DNA of 64,000 nt from Bacteroidota bacterium (lineage in GTDB: Bacteria; Bacteroidota; Bacteroidia; NS11-12g; UBA955): contig JANXMZ010000043.1 in NCBI GenBank assembly GCA_025354385.1, positions 94,912 to 158,911 of the forward strand, given 5' to 3'. The notes under the pieces were generated by a model. That model was not told the origin of the DNA and searched no databases. It saw only the letters and a program-made list of their open reading frames with translations. This document shows positions 29,645 through 38,711 of this stretch, one piece after another. Within the stretch, counting starts at the first letter, position 1. Each line of letters opens with the position of its first letter. The position numbers and the translations under genes are program-made.

Positions 29645-31176
29645 ATGGAACCTAAAGGGGTTAAATACATTTTTTGGAGTCTAGTTGGCTTATTAATTTT
29701 TCAAAAAATTTACTATCTTTTTAATTTTAATTTCCAATATGTTGATATCGATCAGTTGGTATATTGGAACATGCTTCAAGATTATAGCAAAGGTATTTTT
29801 CATGAACCTTTTTTTTACGGTCAGGATTACAATTTTCCACTTGAAGTTTATGGTGCTTTGCTGCCATACTGGCTAGGCATGCCGGCCAATATTGCCTTGC
29901 CTTTAGTAACCGTACTATTTACCTATACCCCATTTATGATTATTGCCACACAATGTTATAAAAGGCAACAATTCATTTCGGCCGTTGTAATGGTATTTGT
30001 ACTGAATTGCATGTCCATTCAATACGATTTAATCGTTAGCATTTCTCGTGGATTTGTGCAAGGAATTTTCACAGCCTCCTTGGCTTTGCTACTTTTAAAA
30101 AACATTCAACCATGGAAACTAGGATTAATTGGTTTTTTGCTGGGTATGGGATTTTTCATCAATCCCAATTCATTGTTCCTAAGTATTTGTATTCTTTTTA
30201 TTTTATGGGATGAGAATAAGCATTCAATTCGATCGCGCCAAGTACTTGTTTTATTTTTAGGCTTAATTATAAGCTTCGTTATTAATTATCAAATGAACTT
30301 ATTTTATGTGGTAAATCCCAATTTCAATCTGCATTTTAAAGAGCCAATGAGATATGACATAAGCGACATTAAAAGATTGTTCGCATTGGATGCGCATTGG
30401 GTAGGACTTACCCCATTTATTTGGCATTTTGCAAGTTTATTACTCCTAATTTGGCTCGTTGCTATTTTTTATTTCGTGCGAATAAAACAAAAATCATATG
30501 TTGTTTTTACGAGCCTTCTATTTTTACTAATACTGGTTTCATTACCGCTTTCTAAATGTGGCGATGGCACTGTGTCTTTCTTATTTCCTTATTCGCGTTT
30601 TTATTTGACTATTCCCATTGTCTTGGCATTATTATTAACCCGATTGAATGGGATTTATTTAATGCACAAGCATTTACCGGTGTTATTTTGGATGTCCATA
30701 CTTTTTATTGCGTGTGGTTACACTGTTTATAAAGTTGTAACGTTGCCTTCGCATTTAAAAAAACAATTCTCCATTGATGCCCATATCCAAATAATAAAGG
30801 TAAGTGAATTAAAGAAAAAATGCAGTAGCTTGCAACAAAACATGCGAAAGCATAGCGTTTATTTGGCCATAGCATGCGACCGTGATGATAAATTAACTAT
30901 GGTTGTCCTTGTATTTGGCAAAATGATTCTTTTGAAACAATGGGACCTGAATATGAACGTAGAACCTGGCGTATGGATAAAGAAAATGAAATTGTGCGCG
31001 AGCGCTTTTTAATTTATTTTTGGGATGATTATAAGGTATCGCGAATTGATTCTACCTGTATCCCCATAAATCATCATCAATTTTTAATAGAGCAACCTGG
31101 CATGCCAGCCATTGAGTGGCTAAGAGCCAAGCAGTATATTGTTAGACCTTACACTGCACCAAGTGTTCACAATTAA
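29645..31176 (+). pseudogene. GT-C-like multi-pass membrane protein interrupted by a frameshift
   Basis: About 510 residues if repaired. The first frame (29645-31012) gives ~11 hydrophobic helices, an Asp pair in the first periplasmic loop (VDIDQLVYW) and YGQDYNFPLEVYGALLPYW, features of GT-C glycosyltransferases that use polyprenyl-sugar donors. After Leu at 30895 the frame turns to nonsense. The frame one base earlier continues sensibly from TAT at 30898 (YGCPCIWQNDSFETMGPEYE) to a stop at 31176. A single missing base near 30893-30897 explains this; it could be real or a sequencing error. The gene starts 14 bases after parE and ends 66 before parC, so it is part of that operon. Confidence 0.65.
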
Positions 31177-31242
31177 GAGTTTATAACTTTTGGAAAAATA
31201 TAATCTCCATAACCTTACTTTCGTGGTAAATATCCGGGCATA

Positions 31243-33888
31243 ATGGCTGACGAAATCAAAGATCCAAATACAGACGACTTAAAAAACGAGAACCGTGGCG
31301 ATGATGGCATTGTGCATCACGGTCATAGAGATGGCAAGGAGATATTGCCTGTTTCGGGTTTGTATGAAAACTGGTTTTTGGAATATGCCAGTTATGTTAT
31401 TTTGGAAAGAGCCGTTCCCAATTTATACGATGGATTAAAACCCGTGCAGCGGAGAATTCTGCATGTGATGAAAGAGATGGACGATGGTCGTTTTAATAAG
31501 GTAGCCAATATCATAGGTTCTGCAATGCAATACCATCCTCATGGAGATGCAGCCATTGGCGAAGCTATTGTCAATTTAGGTCAGAAAGATTTAATGATAG
31601 AAACCCAAGGTAACTGGGGTGATATGAGAACCGGCGACAGTGCAGCAGCTCCCCGTTATATTGAGGCTCGACTTTCAAAATTTGCATTAGAAGTAACATT
31701 CAACGAAGAGACTACTGTATGGCAAATTAGTTATGATGGTCGTAAGCGCGAACCGGTAACCCTTCCTGTCAAATTTCCATTGGTATTGGCACAAGGTGTT
31801 GAGGGTATTGCGGTAGGTTTAGCAACCAAAATAATGCCCCATAATTTCATAGAATTGTGCGAGGCAAGCATTGATATTTTAAAAGGTAAGCGCACCAATA
31901 TTCTTCCCGATTTTGCAACGGGTGGTATGGCAGATTTTTCCAACTACAACGAAGGCAGAAGAGGCGGTAAAATAAGATGCAGAGCCAAAATAGAATCGGC
32001 CGATGGCAAAAAAGTATTGATTAAAGAAATTCCTTTTGGCACCACTACCGAGAGTTTAATTGATAGTATTTTAAAAGCCAACGAAAATGGCAAAATAAAA
32101 ATAAAGAAGGTTATTGACAATACAGCCCGTGATGTAGAAGTGGAAGTACAACTTGCTCCTGGCGTTAGTACCGATATGACCATTGATGCCTTGTATGCAT
32201 TTACAGATTGCGAAGTTAGTATATCACCTAACTCTTGCGTAATTGTGGAAGATAAACCTTTGTTTTTAGGGGTCAATGAGATGTTAAAAACATCTACAGA
32301 CAATACCTTGCTATTGCTCAAAACAGAGCTGCAAAATGAACTAAAGCATTTGGAAGACAAATGGCATTTTAGCTCTTTAGAAAAAATATTTATTGAGAAA
32401 AAAATCTATCAAAACATTGAAGATTGTGAAACATGGGATGAGATTTTAGAAACCATTGATAAAAAATTAAAACCTTATAAAAAATTATTAAAGCGCGTGG
32501 TGACAATGGAAGACGTGGCTCGCTTGCCAGAAATAAAGATAAAACGAATTTCCAAATTTGATGCCTTTAAAGCAGATGAATACATCAAAGGATTGGAAAA
32601 TCAAATTGAAGAAGTCAATAACCACTTAAATAATCTGACAGAATTTGCTATAGATTATTTTAAAAATTTGATTAAAAAATACGGCAAAGGCAAAGAGCGT
32701 AAAACCGAAATCCGTATGTTTGATAAAATTGAGACCAATGTGGTAGCAGTGGCCAACGAAAAATTATACGCCAATTATATGGAAGGTTTTGTAGGCTATG
32801 GATTGAAAAAGGACACCTATATCTGCGATTGTTCGGACATAGACGATGTAATTGCTTTCAGAAAAAATGGCACTTATGTGGTGAGTAAGGTTTCGGAAAA
32901 ACAATTCATGGGTAAAGATTTGTTGTATGTAGATGTTTATCGCAAGAACGATGAGCGCAAGGTATACAACGTAGCCTATTATGACGGCAAAACAGGGGTG
33001 AGCTATGTTAAACGATTTAATGTATTAGGCGTCATACGCGACAAAGAATACAATGTAACCTTGGAAACCCCTGGCAGTAAAATGATTTATTTCTCGGCCA
33101 ACAACAATAGCGAGGCTGAGAAAATTGCCATTCATTTAAGCAATATGGCCAGTGCTAAAGTAAAATATTTGGAGTACGACTTTACCAATCTTGAAATTAA
33201 AGGCAGAACTTCTAAAGGCAATACACTGACTAAGCATCCAATTCGCAAAATAGAATTAAAGGAAAAAGGCAAATCAACCTTTAAAGGCAGGGATATATGG
33301 TTCGATGCAGACATTGGCAGATTGAATGTAGATGGGCGCGGACAGTTTTTAGGTAATTTTACCAGTGAAGATAAAATCCTCTTGATATTGAATGATGGTA
33401 GCTATGAATTGACCGATAATGAACTCACCAATAGATACGAGCAACACGACTTGCACATCATTCAAAAGTTTCATGAGAAGCAGCCTATTAATTGTATACA
33501 TTATGATGTAAGTTCAAGAAATTATTACGCCAAGCGTTTTTTGATAGAGACGACTACAACAGGCAAAAAATTCTTATTTATTAATGAACGCCCTAGCAGC
33601 AAATTGATATTGGCAAGTACACACGAGAATCCCGAAGTGGAAATAAAATCGGTGAATGCCAAAGGTGAAAAGAAAACCGAGAACATAAAATTGGCCGACT
33701 TTATTGAAGTAAAAGGTTGGAAAGCACTGGGCAATAAAATTACTTATGATACCTTTAAATCCGCAAAACTATTGAGCGATAAAATTGGCACATGGGTAAC
33801 CGAAGAACCTGTTAAAGAAGAACCTGTATCTTCTGATGAAGCGAAGGTGATTGCTGATGAGTTGGATGGGCAGAAAACTTTGTTTTAA
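31243..33888 (+). CDS. parC: DNA topoisomerase IV subunit A
   Basis: 881 residues. The N-terminal breakage-reunion domain has DGLKPVQRRIL, QYHPHGDAAIGE and the nucleophile Tyr139 in AAAPRYIEARLS. A coiled-coil region sits near residues 375-480. The C-terminal half forms the DNA-wrapping pinwheel-like repeats (e.g. YDGKTGVSYVKRFNV). The first ~35 residues are an extra charged extension with an His-rich HHGHRD. It forms the A2B2 enzyme with ParE, relaxing supercoils and unlinking daughter chromosomes. Confidence 0.95.
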   Translation: MADEIKDPNTDDLKNENRGDDGIVHHGHRDGKEILPVSGLYENWFLEYASYVILERAVPNLYDGLKPVQRRILHVMKEMDDGRFNKVANIIGSAMQYHPHGDAAIGEAIVNLGQKDLMIETQGNWGDMRTGDSAAAPRYIEARLSKFALEVTFNEETTVWQISYDGRKREPVTLPVKFPLVLAQGVEGIAVGLATKIMPHNFIELCEASIDILKGKRTNILPDFATGGMADFSNYNEGRRGGKIRCRAKIESADGKKVLIKEIPFGTTTESLIDSILKANENGKIKIKKVIDNTARDVEVEVQLAPGVSTDMTIDALYAFTDCEVSISPNSCVIVEDKPLFLGVNEMLKTSTDNTLLLLKTELQNELKHLEDKWHFSSLEKIFIEKKIYQNIEDCETWDEILETIDKKLKPYKKLLKRVVTMEDVARLPEIKIKRISKFDAFKADEYIKGLENQIEEVNNHLNNLTEFAIDYFKNLIKKYGKGKERKTEIRMFDKIETNVVAVANEKLYANYMEGFVGYGLKKDTYICDCSDIDDVIAFRKNGTYVVSKVSEKQFMGKDLLYVDVYRKNDERKVYNVAYYDGKTGVSYVKRFNVLGVIRDKEYNVTLETPGSKMIYFSANNNSEAEKIAIHLSNMASAKVKYLEYDFTNLEIKGRTSKGNTLTKHPIRKIELKEKGKSTFKGRDIWFDADIGRLNVDGRGQFLGNFTSEDKILLILNDGSYELTDNELTNRYEQHDLHIIQKFHEKQPINCIHYDVSSRNYYAKRFLIETTTTGKKFLFINERPSSKLILASTHENPEVEIKSVNAKGEKKTENIKLADFIEVKGWKALGNKITYDTFKSAKLLSDKIGTWVTEEPVKEEPVSSDEAKVIADELDGQKTLF

Positions 33889-33973
33889 AACAAAAGCATT
33901 ATTAATTGCTGCGGCTTACTAAACAATGTGCTACAAGTCATTGTTATTGTTATGTATTTTCAAATAAATTTAT

Positions 33974-34696
33974 ATGCAACTCAACAACAATAAAATCCTA
34001 ATTACAGGCGGTGGTTCTGGTATTGGCCTAGGCCTTAGCGAACGCTTTTTAAACGAGGGCAACACTGTAATAATCTGTGGGCGAAGAGCCGATGTATTAG
34101 CAGAAGTCAAAGCTCAATATCCAGCCGTTATCACCTTTACATGCGACCTTGAATTAGAAAGTGGAAGAATGGCATTATACGAATGGGTGAGAGCAGAGCA
34201 CAATGACTTAAACGTATTGATAAACAATGCTGGCGTCCAAAAATGGGTGGATGTAGCAGATGATCATTTTTATGAAAATGCCAAGCAAGAGATTGCCATC
34301 AATATAGAGGCACCCCTGCATTTAATTTTCTTATTTTTAAAACTAAATTCGCTTACTACTATCATCAATGTCTCTTCTGGCTTATCTTATGTACCCTTGG
34401 TAAAAGTACCCGTTTACTCGGCAACAAAATCTTTCATGCGATCATTCACCACTTCCATACAAAAGACATTGGCTGCAAGAAATATAGAAGTTATAGAAAT
34501 GATACCACCTGCACTGAACACTGATTTAGGCGGCAAAGGGTTGCATGATGCTTACCCTCCAGTTTCAGAATTCATAGACAGTATATTTCAACAATTAAAA
34601 AACGGTGACAATAAGTTAACCTTTGGAATGAGTGCCATGATGGCCAAAGCAAGTGCTGATGATTTGCAAAATGTATTCAATAGAATGAATCCTTAA
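33974..34696 (+). CDS. Short-chain dehydrogenase of DltE-like type
   Basis: 240 residues with TGGGSGIG (11-18), CDLE at the ribose position, NNAG (84-87), SS (134-135) and Tyr148-x3-Lys152. It resembles the 'DltE-like' oxidoreductases named after a D-alanylation cluster, but no dlt genes are present, so substrate is open. It converges with the MerR gene four bases downstream and is separate from parC by 85 bases. Confidence 0.85.
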   Translation: MQLNNNKILITGGGSGIGLGLSERFLNEGNTVIICGRRADVLAEVKAQYPAVITFTCDLELESGRMALYEWVRAEHNDLNVLINNAGVQKWVDVADDHFYENAKQEIAINIEAPLHLIFLFLKLNSLTTIINVSSGLSYVPLVKVPVYSATKSFMRSFTTSIQKTLAARNIEVIEMIPPALNTDLGGKGLHDAYPPVSEFIDSIFQQLKNGDNKLTFGMSAMMAKASADDLQNVFNRMNP

Positions 34697-34699
34697 AGA

Positions 34700-35065
34700 T
34701 TAGCAATCGAATTTTTCGACCTCACTTTTCAAATAATGAATCTGCTTTTTTACGCCATTCAACTCTTTAATTTTATCCCTTATTTGACCTAACTTAGCCT
34801 CGAGTATTTCCAATTTACGAGCCTTGGAAATACGCTTGCTGTACCAAGCATCTATCAACTCTTTGATTTCGGATAGTGTAAACCCAACAGACTTCGCATC
34901 CCTTATCAAATCGAGCTTTTCCGACACCTCATCGTCGTAATAAGTATAATTATTGGTGGTGTTGCCTTTCTTTTTCTGCCCTTTAAACAAGCCCGATTTT
35001 TCGTAAAAACGAATGGTAGCTATTGGCAAACCAGTTTCTTTAGAGAGTTGATTTATTAGCTTCAT
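34700..35065 (-). CDS. MerR-family transcriptional regulator
   Basis: 121 residues from ATG 35065. The longer frame to 35110 runs into the operator palindrome and is rejected. The N-terminal winged helix-turn-helix is INQLSKETGLPIATIRFYEK-like, followed by DDEVSEKLDLIRDAKSVGFTLSEIKELID, the typical MerR dimer lead-in, then a ~40-residue coiled coil. The C-terminus has a single Cys (last residue) and no metal-site cysteines, so a small organic or redox signal is more likely than a metal. Divergent from the SDR at 35170, which it probably controls. Confidence 0.85.
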   Translation of the reverse strand: MKLINQLSKETGLPIATIRFYEKSGLFKGQKKKGNTTNNYTYYDDEVSEKLDLIRDAKSVGFTLSEIKELIDAWYSKRISKARKLEILEAKLGQIRDKIKELNGVKKQIHYLKSEVEKFDC

Positions 35066-35087
35066 AATCTGATATTTAAAAAATAAT

Positions 35088-35117
35088 TTAAAGTATGAAG
35101 TATACTTCATACTTTAA
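35088..35117. promoter_or_regulatory. Perfect 30-bp palindrome, candidate MerR operator
   Basis: Every base of 35088-35102 pairs with 35103-35117 (half-site TTAAAGTATGAAGTA). It sits between the divergent MerR and SDR genes, 22 bases upstream of the regulator ATG and 52 upstream of the SDR ATG. Its right arm covers the expected -33 position of the SDR promoter. A long perfect dyad between a MerR gene and its divergent neighbour is what a MerR binding site should look like. Confidence 0.75.
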
Positions 35118-35143
35118 GGTTACAAAATTAAGAATTACTTTTG
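35113..35143 (+). promoter_or_regulatory. Promoter of the MerR-linked dehydrogenase
   Basis: TACTTTTG at 35136-35143 is an exact TAnnTTTG -7 element. TTTA at 35113-35116, 19 bases earlier, is a one-mismatch -33 element that falls inside the right arm of the palindrome, so bound regulator would directly touch it. The ATG at 35170 lies 26 bases downstream. Confidence 0.55.
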
Positions 35144-35169
35144 CAAATCTAATATCAAATATACAAAAA

Positions 35170-35985
35170 ATGAACAAAACAATATTTATCACGGGTGCCT
35201 CTACAGGCATAGGCAAGGCCACCGCCATTTATTTTGCCGAGAAAGGCTGGAATGTGGCAGCTACTATGCGCACTACGAGTAAGGGTACCGACTTATTAAA
35301 GTATCCCAATGTAAAACTTTTATCGGTAGATGTTATGCAAACAGAGAGCATTGCAACAGCCATTGAACAAAGCATTGAGCATTTTGGTGGCATTGATGTG
35401 ATGTTTAATAATGCTGGCTATGGTTTGGTTGGCGCCTTTGAAGCCATGAGCGATGCCCAAATAAGAAGACAATTCGATACCAATGTATTTGGAGTAATGA
35501 ATGTAACACGCGCTATACTACCCTATTTTAGAGAGAAAAAAGTAGGCACTATTATTAATACCACCTCTATGGGCGGTATTATTACCTTTCCTCTATACAG
35601 CGTTTACCACAGTACCAAGTGGGCTTTAGAAGGTTTTATGGAAAGCTTGCAATTTGAATTGCGTTCACACAACATTAAAATTAAAAATATAGAACCAGGT
35701 GCTATAAAAACCGACTTTGAAAATGCCATCGATTTTGTATCTACTGCATCTTATGACAACTATGCCATTAAAGTCCATCACAACATGTTAGAAAGTTATA
35801 AGCAAGCACCAGGACCGATTGTAGTGGCCAAAAAAGTATGGAAAGCAGCCAATGACAACAGTTACCGTTTGCGTTATCCTGTTGGCGGATTAGGACCCTT
35901 TTTGATTGTCATTCGGAAGTTATTACCCCTATCATGGTTTGTCAGTGTGGTTAGGTTGGCAACCGAAAAAGGCAGTAAATCCTGA
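35170..35985 (+). CDS. Short-chain dehydrogenase under MerR control
   Basis: 271 residues from ATG 35170. The longer frame starts in the palindrome and upstream of the promoter. Motifs: TGASTGIG (8-15), NNAG (80-83), Ser133, Tyr146-x3-Lys150, and an IEPGAIKTDF segment after the active site. This is the common 'SDR family oxidoreductase' found next to MerR genes. It may handle a reactive carbonyl or quinone sensed by the regulator, but that is inference. It converges with slyD five bases away. Confidence 0.85.
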   Translation: MNKTIFITGASTGIGKATAIYFAEKGWNVAATMRTTSKGTDLLKYPNVKLLSVDVMQTESIATAIEQSIEHFGGIDVMFNNAGYGLVGAFEAMSDAQIRRQFDTNVFGVMNVTRAILPYFREKKVGTIINTTSMGGIITFPLYSVYHSTKWALEGFMESLQFELRSHNIKIKNIEPGAIKTDFENAIDFVSTASYDNYAIKVHHNMLESYKQAPGPIVVAKKVWKAANDNSYRLRYPVGGLGPFLIVIRKLLPLSWFVSVVRLATEKGSKS

Positions 35986-35990
35986 ACTTA

Positions 35991-36488
35991 CTAATGGTGG
36001 TGACCGCCTTCGCCATGCACATGACCGTGGTCTTGTTCTTCGGCACTGGCTTCGCGAACAGCAATAATTTCACCTTGAAAATTTAATTTCTGATCGGCCA
36101 AAGGATGGTTAAAATCCAATTGCACTTCGGTATCATTAAAACCAATTATAACGCCATTCATAGGATTGCCGTGATTATCTTGCATGGGCACCATATTGCC
36201 AACTTTTAAAATATCTGCAGGCACATCAGGACCAGAGAAAACTTCGCGTGGTACATTGGCTTTGTAATCTTCATTGGACAAACCGTAAGCATGTTCTGCC
36301 TCGATATCAAAATTAAAGGCATCACCCGCTTTTAACCCAGCAAGATTAGCATCGAAATGGGGCAAGGTTTGACCGATGCCATGAATAAAAACAAATGGTG
36401 ATTCATGAGTTGCTTTATCAGCTACTTCGCCATTCTGAAGGGTTAAAGTGTAGGTGAGAGACACCACTTTATTTTTGTCTACTTGCAT
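35991..36488 (-). CDS. slyD: SlyD-type FKBP peptidyl-prolyl isomerase
   Basis: 165 residues. FKBP halves VVSLTYTLTLQNGEVAD and NLAGLKAGDAF surround the inserted chaperone (IF) domain (about 70-120), then HPLADQKLNFQGEIIAVREA. The C-terminus is His-rich (DHGHVHGEGGHHH), the metal-binding tail that gives SlyD its nickel/zinc affinity. It is cytoplasmic and assists folding of nascent chains and metal insertion. TATTTTTG on the reverse strand at 36553-36546 is a possible -7 element. Confidence 0.9.
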   Translation of the reverse strand: MQVDKNKVVSLTYTLTLQNGEVADKATHESPFVFIHGIGQTLPHFDANLAGLKAGDAFNFDIEAEHAYGLSNEDYKANVPREVFSGPDVPADILKVGNMVPMQDNHGNPMNGVIIGFNDTEVQLDFNHPLADQKLNFQGEIIAVREASAEEQDHGHVHGEGGHHH

Positions 36489-36689
36489 TGCTTAAAATGA
36501 TATTTAATTTAAAAAGTTGCAATTTCATTTCATTTATTGGGAATTCAAAAATAATTCAGTTTTATTTTGGAGAAGAAGAAAGTCACTGATTCGCAGATGA
36601 GATGAAAATTAAGAACGCAGATCAAACGGTAAACCATATTTAGGCATTGACAAACTTCCTACTGTTGACTGCCTACTTCCACTGTTCTG

Positions 36690-36731
36690 TCACCCTGCCT
36701 GTCGAAGGTCACCCTGAGCCTGTCGAAGGGC
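36690..36731. repeat. Two copies of the CACCCTG...CTGTCGAAGG dispersed repeat
   Basis: CACCCTGCCTGTCGAAGG (36691-36708) is followed immediately by TCACCCTGAGCCTGTCGAAG (36709-36728). This is the well-known intergenic element whose accidental translation reads HPEPVEG and which is scattered through many bacterial genomes. The frame across it (36647-36865) is not a gene. The island is visibly GC-richer than its surroundings. Confidence 0.7.
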
Positions 36732-36849
36732 TGCCTCCGGCCCATTGTCTCCCTTTATATCTTTATCTAAAATCCTTATACACTCAAATCTCCTTAAAAA
36801 ATATTCCACTTAAAAAATTACCTTCGCATTCTCATAAATTTAAAAAAAT

Positions 36850-37710
36850 ATGTTACAACAAATAAACAAACTGACCCTTGCATTGGCCTTTATAGCCATC
36901 AGCATTTTTACTACTCAAGCGCAAACGCTTAAAACCCCTGCTCCTAGTCCATTACAAACATTGAAACAAGCATTTGCTTTATCAGACATTGGCTTGGAAT
37001 ATTCTCGTCCGAGTGCCAAAGGCCGTCTTGTATTTGGCGATGTAGTGCCTTATGGTAAAATTTGGAGAACCGGTGCTAATGGTTCTACTAAAGTTACTTT
37101 TGGTGAAGATGTAAAAGTTGAAGGCGTTAAAATTGCCGCTGGCACTTATGCCATCTATAGTGTTCCAAATAAAGATAAATGGGAAATCATGTTATACAAA
37201 GATTTGAAATTGGGTGGCAATGTTTCTGAATATAAAACAGAAAATGAAGTATTGCGCGTTATTGTAAAATCAACAGCGATAACAGAAAAAGTAGAAACAT
37301 TTACCATCAATATTGCCAATATTACCCCTACTACTTCTAGTTTAGAATTCTCATGGGAAAACACCCGTGTAGCTATGAATTTAGTGGCCGACATTGATTC
37401 TGCAATTATGAAAACCATTGATGCAACTGTTAATACAGATAACCGTCCTTATTTTAGTGCTGCTACCTATTACTACGAAAATGGCAAAGACCTTAAAGTG
37501 GCTCTGGGTTGGGCTAATAAAGCTTTAGAACAAAATCCAAAAGCTTATTGGGTAATGGCATTGATTACTAAAATAGACATTAAATTAAACGATAAAACCA
37601 ATGCAATTGCCACTGCCGAAAAAGTAATTGCTGCTGCCAAAGAAGGTAAAAATGACGATTATGTAAAAATTGGTGAGAAGCTATTAGCAGAAGCTAAAGC
37701 TTTGAAATAA
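36850..37710 (+). CDS. DUF2911 family exported protein
   Basis: 286 residues with signal peptide (cleaved near TTQAQ). The DUF2911 domain follows (about 30-175), marked by PLQTLKQAF, EYSRPSAKGR, VPYGKIWRTGANGSTKVTF and AGTYAIYSVPNKDKWEIM. A short TPR-like helical end (ALGWANKALEQNPKAYW and on) lies at 215-286. The family is widespread in Bacteroidota envelopes, with no biochemical role I can name. It is monocistronic with a strong terminator. Confidence 0.9.
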   Translation: MLQQINKLTLALAFIAISIFTTQAQTLKTPAPSPLQTLKQAFALSDIGLEYSRPSAKGRLVFGDVVPYGKIWRTGANGSTKVTFGEDVKVEGVKIAAGTYAIYSVPNKDKWEIMLYKDLKLGGNVSEYKTENEVLRVIVKSTAITEKVETFTINIANITPTTSSLEFSWENTRVAMNLVADIDSAIMKTIDATVNTDNRPYFSAATYYYENGKDLKVALGWANKALEQNPKAYWVMALITKIDIKLNDKTNAIATAEKVIAAAKEGKNDDYVKIGEKLLAEAKALK

Positions 37711-37730
37711 ATTTCAAATAAAACGATTTT

Positions 37731-37765
37731 AAAAAGTCCTGCAGCTAATGGTTGCAGGACTTTTT
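37731..37765 (+). terminator. Rho-independent terminator of the DUF2911 gene
   Basis: A 13-base stem (37731-37743 with 37753-37765, core GTCCTGCA/TGCAGGAC), a 9-base loop and a run of nine T. It starts 20 bases after the stop codon. Confidence 0.9.
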
Positions 37766-38078
37766 TTTTGAAATAATGAATCTCAAGTTTTTAAGCAAGA
37801 TTATCCTTCCATTGCTTGAAAATCCCATATATGGCAATTATTTTAGTCAGTACATTTGGGGGTAGAATCTTTATGAATTCACAACGAAACTAGCATCATT
37901 AAATTAATGCCAATTTTACAATTAAGTTTCTGTTTATTAAAATGCTATTAATGAAATAATAATAAATTTAGATTAATAAAATTACCGAAATTTATTTAAC
38001 CATTTTTATAAAAATTCAGAATTAATTCAAAATTCAAAATCAATTTTGCTGATATTCAGATGACCAAATAAATTTATT
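37766..38078. other. AT-rich intergenic region upstream of the LysE-like gene
   Basis: 313 bases without a supportable gene. TACATTTG at about 37852-37859 matches the -7 consensus but has no partner at -33 and lies more than 200 bases from the next ATG. The last 150 bases are almost only A and T. Nothing else seen. Confidence 0.4.
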
Positions 38079-38708
38079 ATGTACTTACAATCATTTGTTT
38101 ATGGAGTTCTTTTTGGTATTCCCTTCTGCTTGGCTGTTGGACCTGTATTTTTTTTTCTAATACAAGCTGGTGTTAACAAAGGGATAAAATTTGCCTTGGC
38201 AATTGCATTTGGAGTCATATTGGCCGATACCGTTTTAATTAATCTAACTTATTTCTTTGTCGAGCGCATTAATTTATTCATACTTAATAATTATTCCGCT
38301 ATTCAAATTGGTGTTTCCATTATATTGCTAGTGCTTGGTTTAACATCAATTCTTAAGAAAAACCATGATTGCAATCGATCTTCATTCCTTTCAAATAACG
38401 GTCCCTTTTTATTCTTTATTAATGGCTTTATACTTGACGTTTTAAATCCTTCCAACATTTTTGTTTGGATTGGAGTCAACTCCGAAATAATAGTCTACAA
38501 CAAAATTCAACATTTGTTATTCTATACATCTTCGCTCATTACTATTGCATTTTTAATGATAGGTATTGCCTTCCTTTGTCGAAAAATCCAACCCTATATC
38601 AATAATCAATTATTAAGACGAATTAATATTTCTCTCGGAGCCATTTATATTGGATTTTCTTTCTCACTTTTATTAGGAGGTAAGTATCTCCACCATTTAT
38701 TTCTATAA
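38079..38708 (+). CDS. LysE/RhtB-family exporter
   Basis: 209 residues with six hydrophobic segments and the family's N-terminal signature (VYGVLFGIPFCLAVGPVFFFLI, i.e. G-x-x-x-G-P-x-x), plus a conserved FINGFILDVLNPSNIFVW near residue 110-130. The family exports amino acids or related zwitterions across the inner membrane. It is first in a rightward run of three genes with spacings of 3 and 2 bases, which ties it to the di-iron enzyme next door. Confidence 0.85.
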   Translation: MYLQSFVYGVLFGIPFCLAVGPVFFFLIQAGVNKGIKFALAIAFGVILADTVLINLTYFFVERINLFILNNYSAIQIGVSIILLVLGLTSILKKNHDCNRSSFLSNNGPFLFFINGFILDVLNPSNIFVWIGVNSEIIVYNKIQHLLFYTSSLITIAFLMIGIAFLCRKIQPYINNQLLRRINISLGAIYIGFSFSLLLGGKYLHHLFL

Positions 38709-38711
38709 GTT

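Noticed and set aside
30940..31176. Independent 78-codon gene
   Set aside because: It is the in-phase continuation of the frameshifted membrane protein; sense extends upstream of its ATG to about 30898.
31944..32360. Long reverse frame inside parC
   Set aside because: Shadow of the strongly supported parC frame; no start context or family match. Coordinates given as read on the reverse strand.
35066..35169. Extended N-termini of the MerR and SDR proteins sharing MKYTSYFK
   Set aside because: The shared residues come from the palindrome being identical on both strands; promoter position and family start sites favour 35065 and 35170.
36647..36865. 72-codon forward frame containing HPEPVEG
   Set aside because: Accidental translation of a dispersed intergenic repeat; ends inside the DUF2911 signal peptide region.
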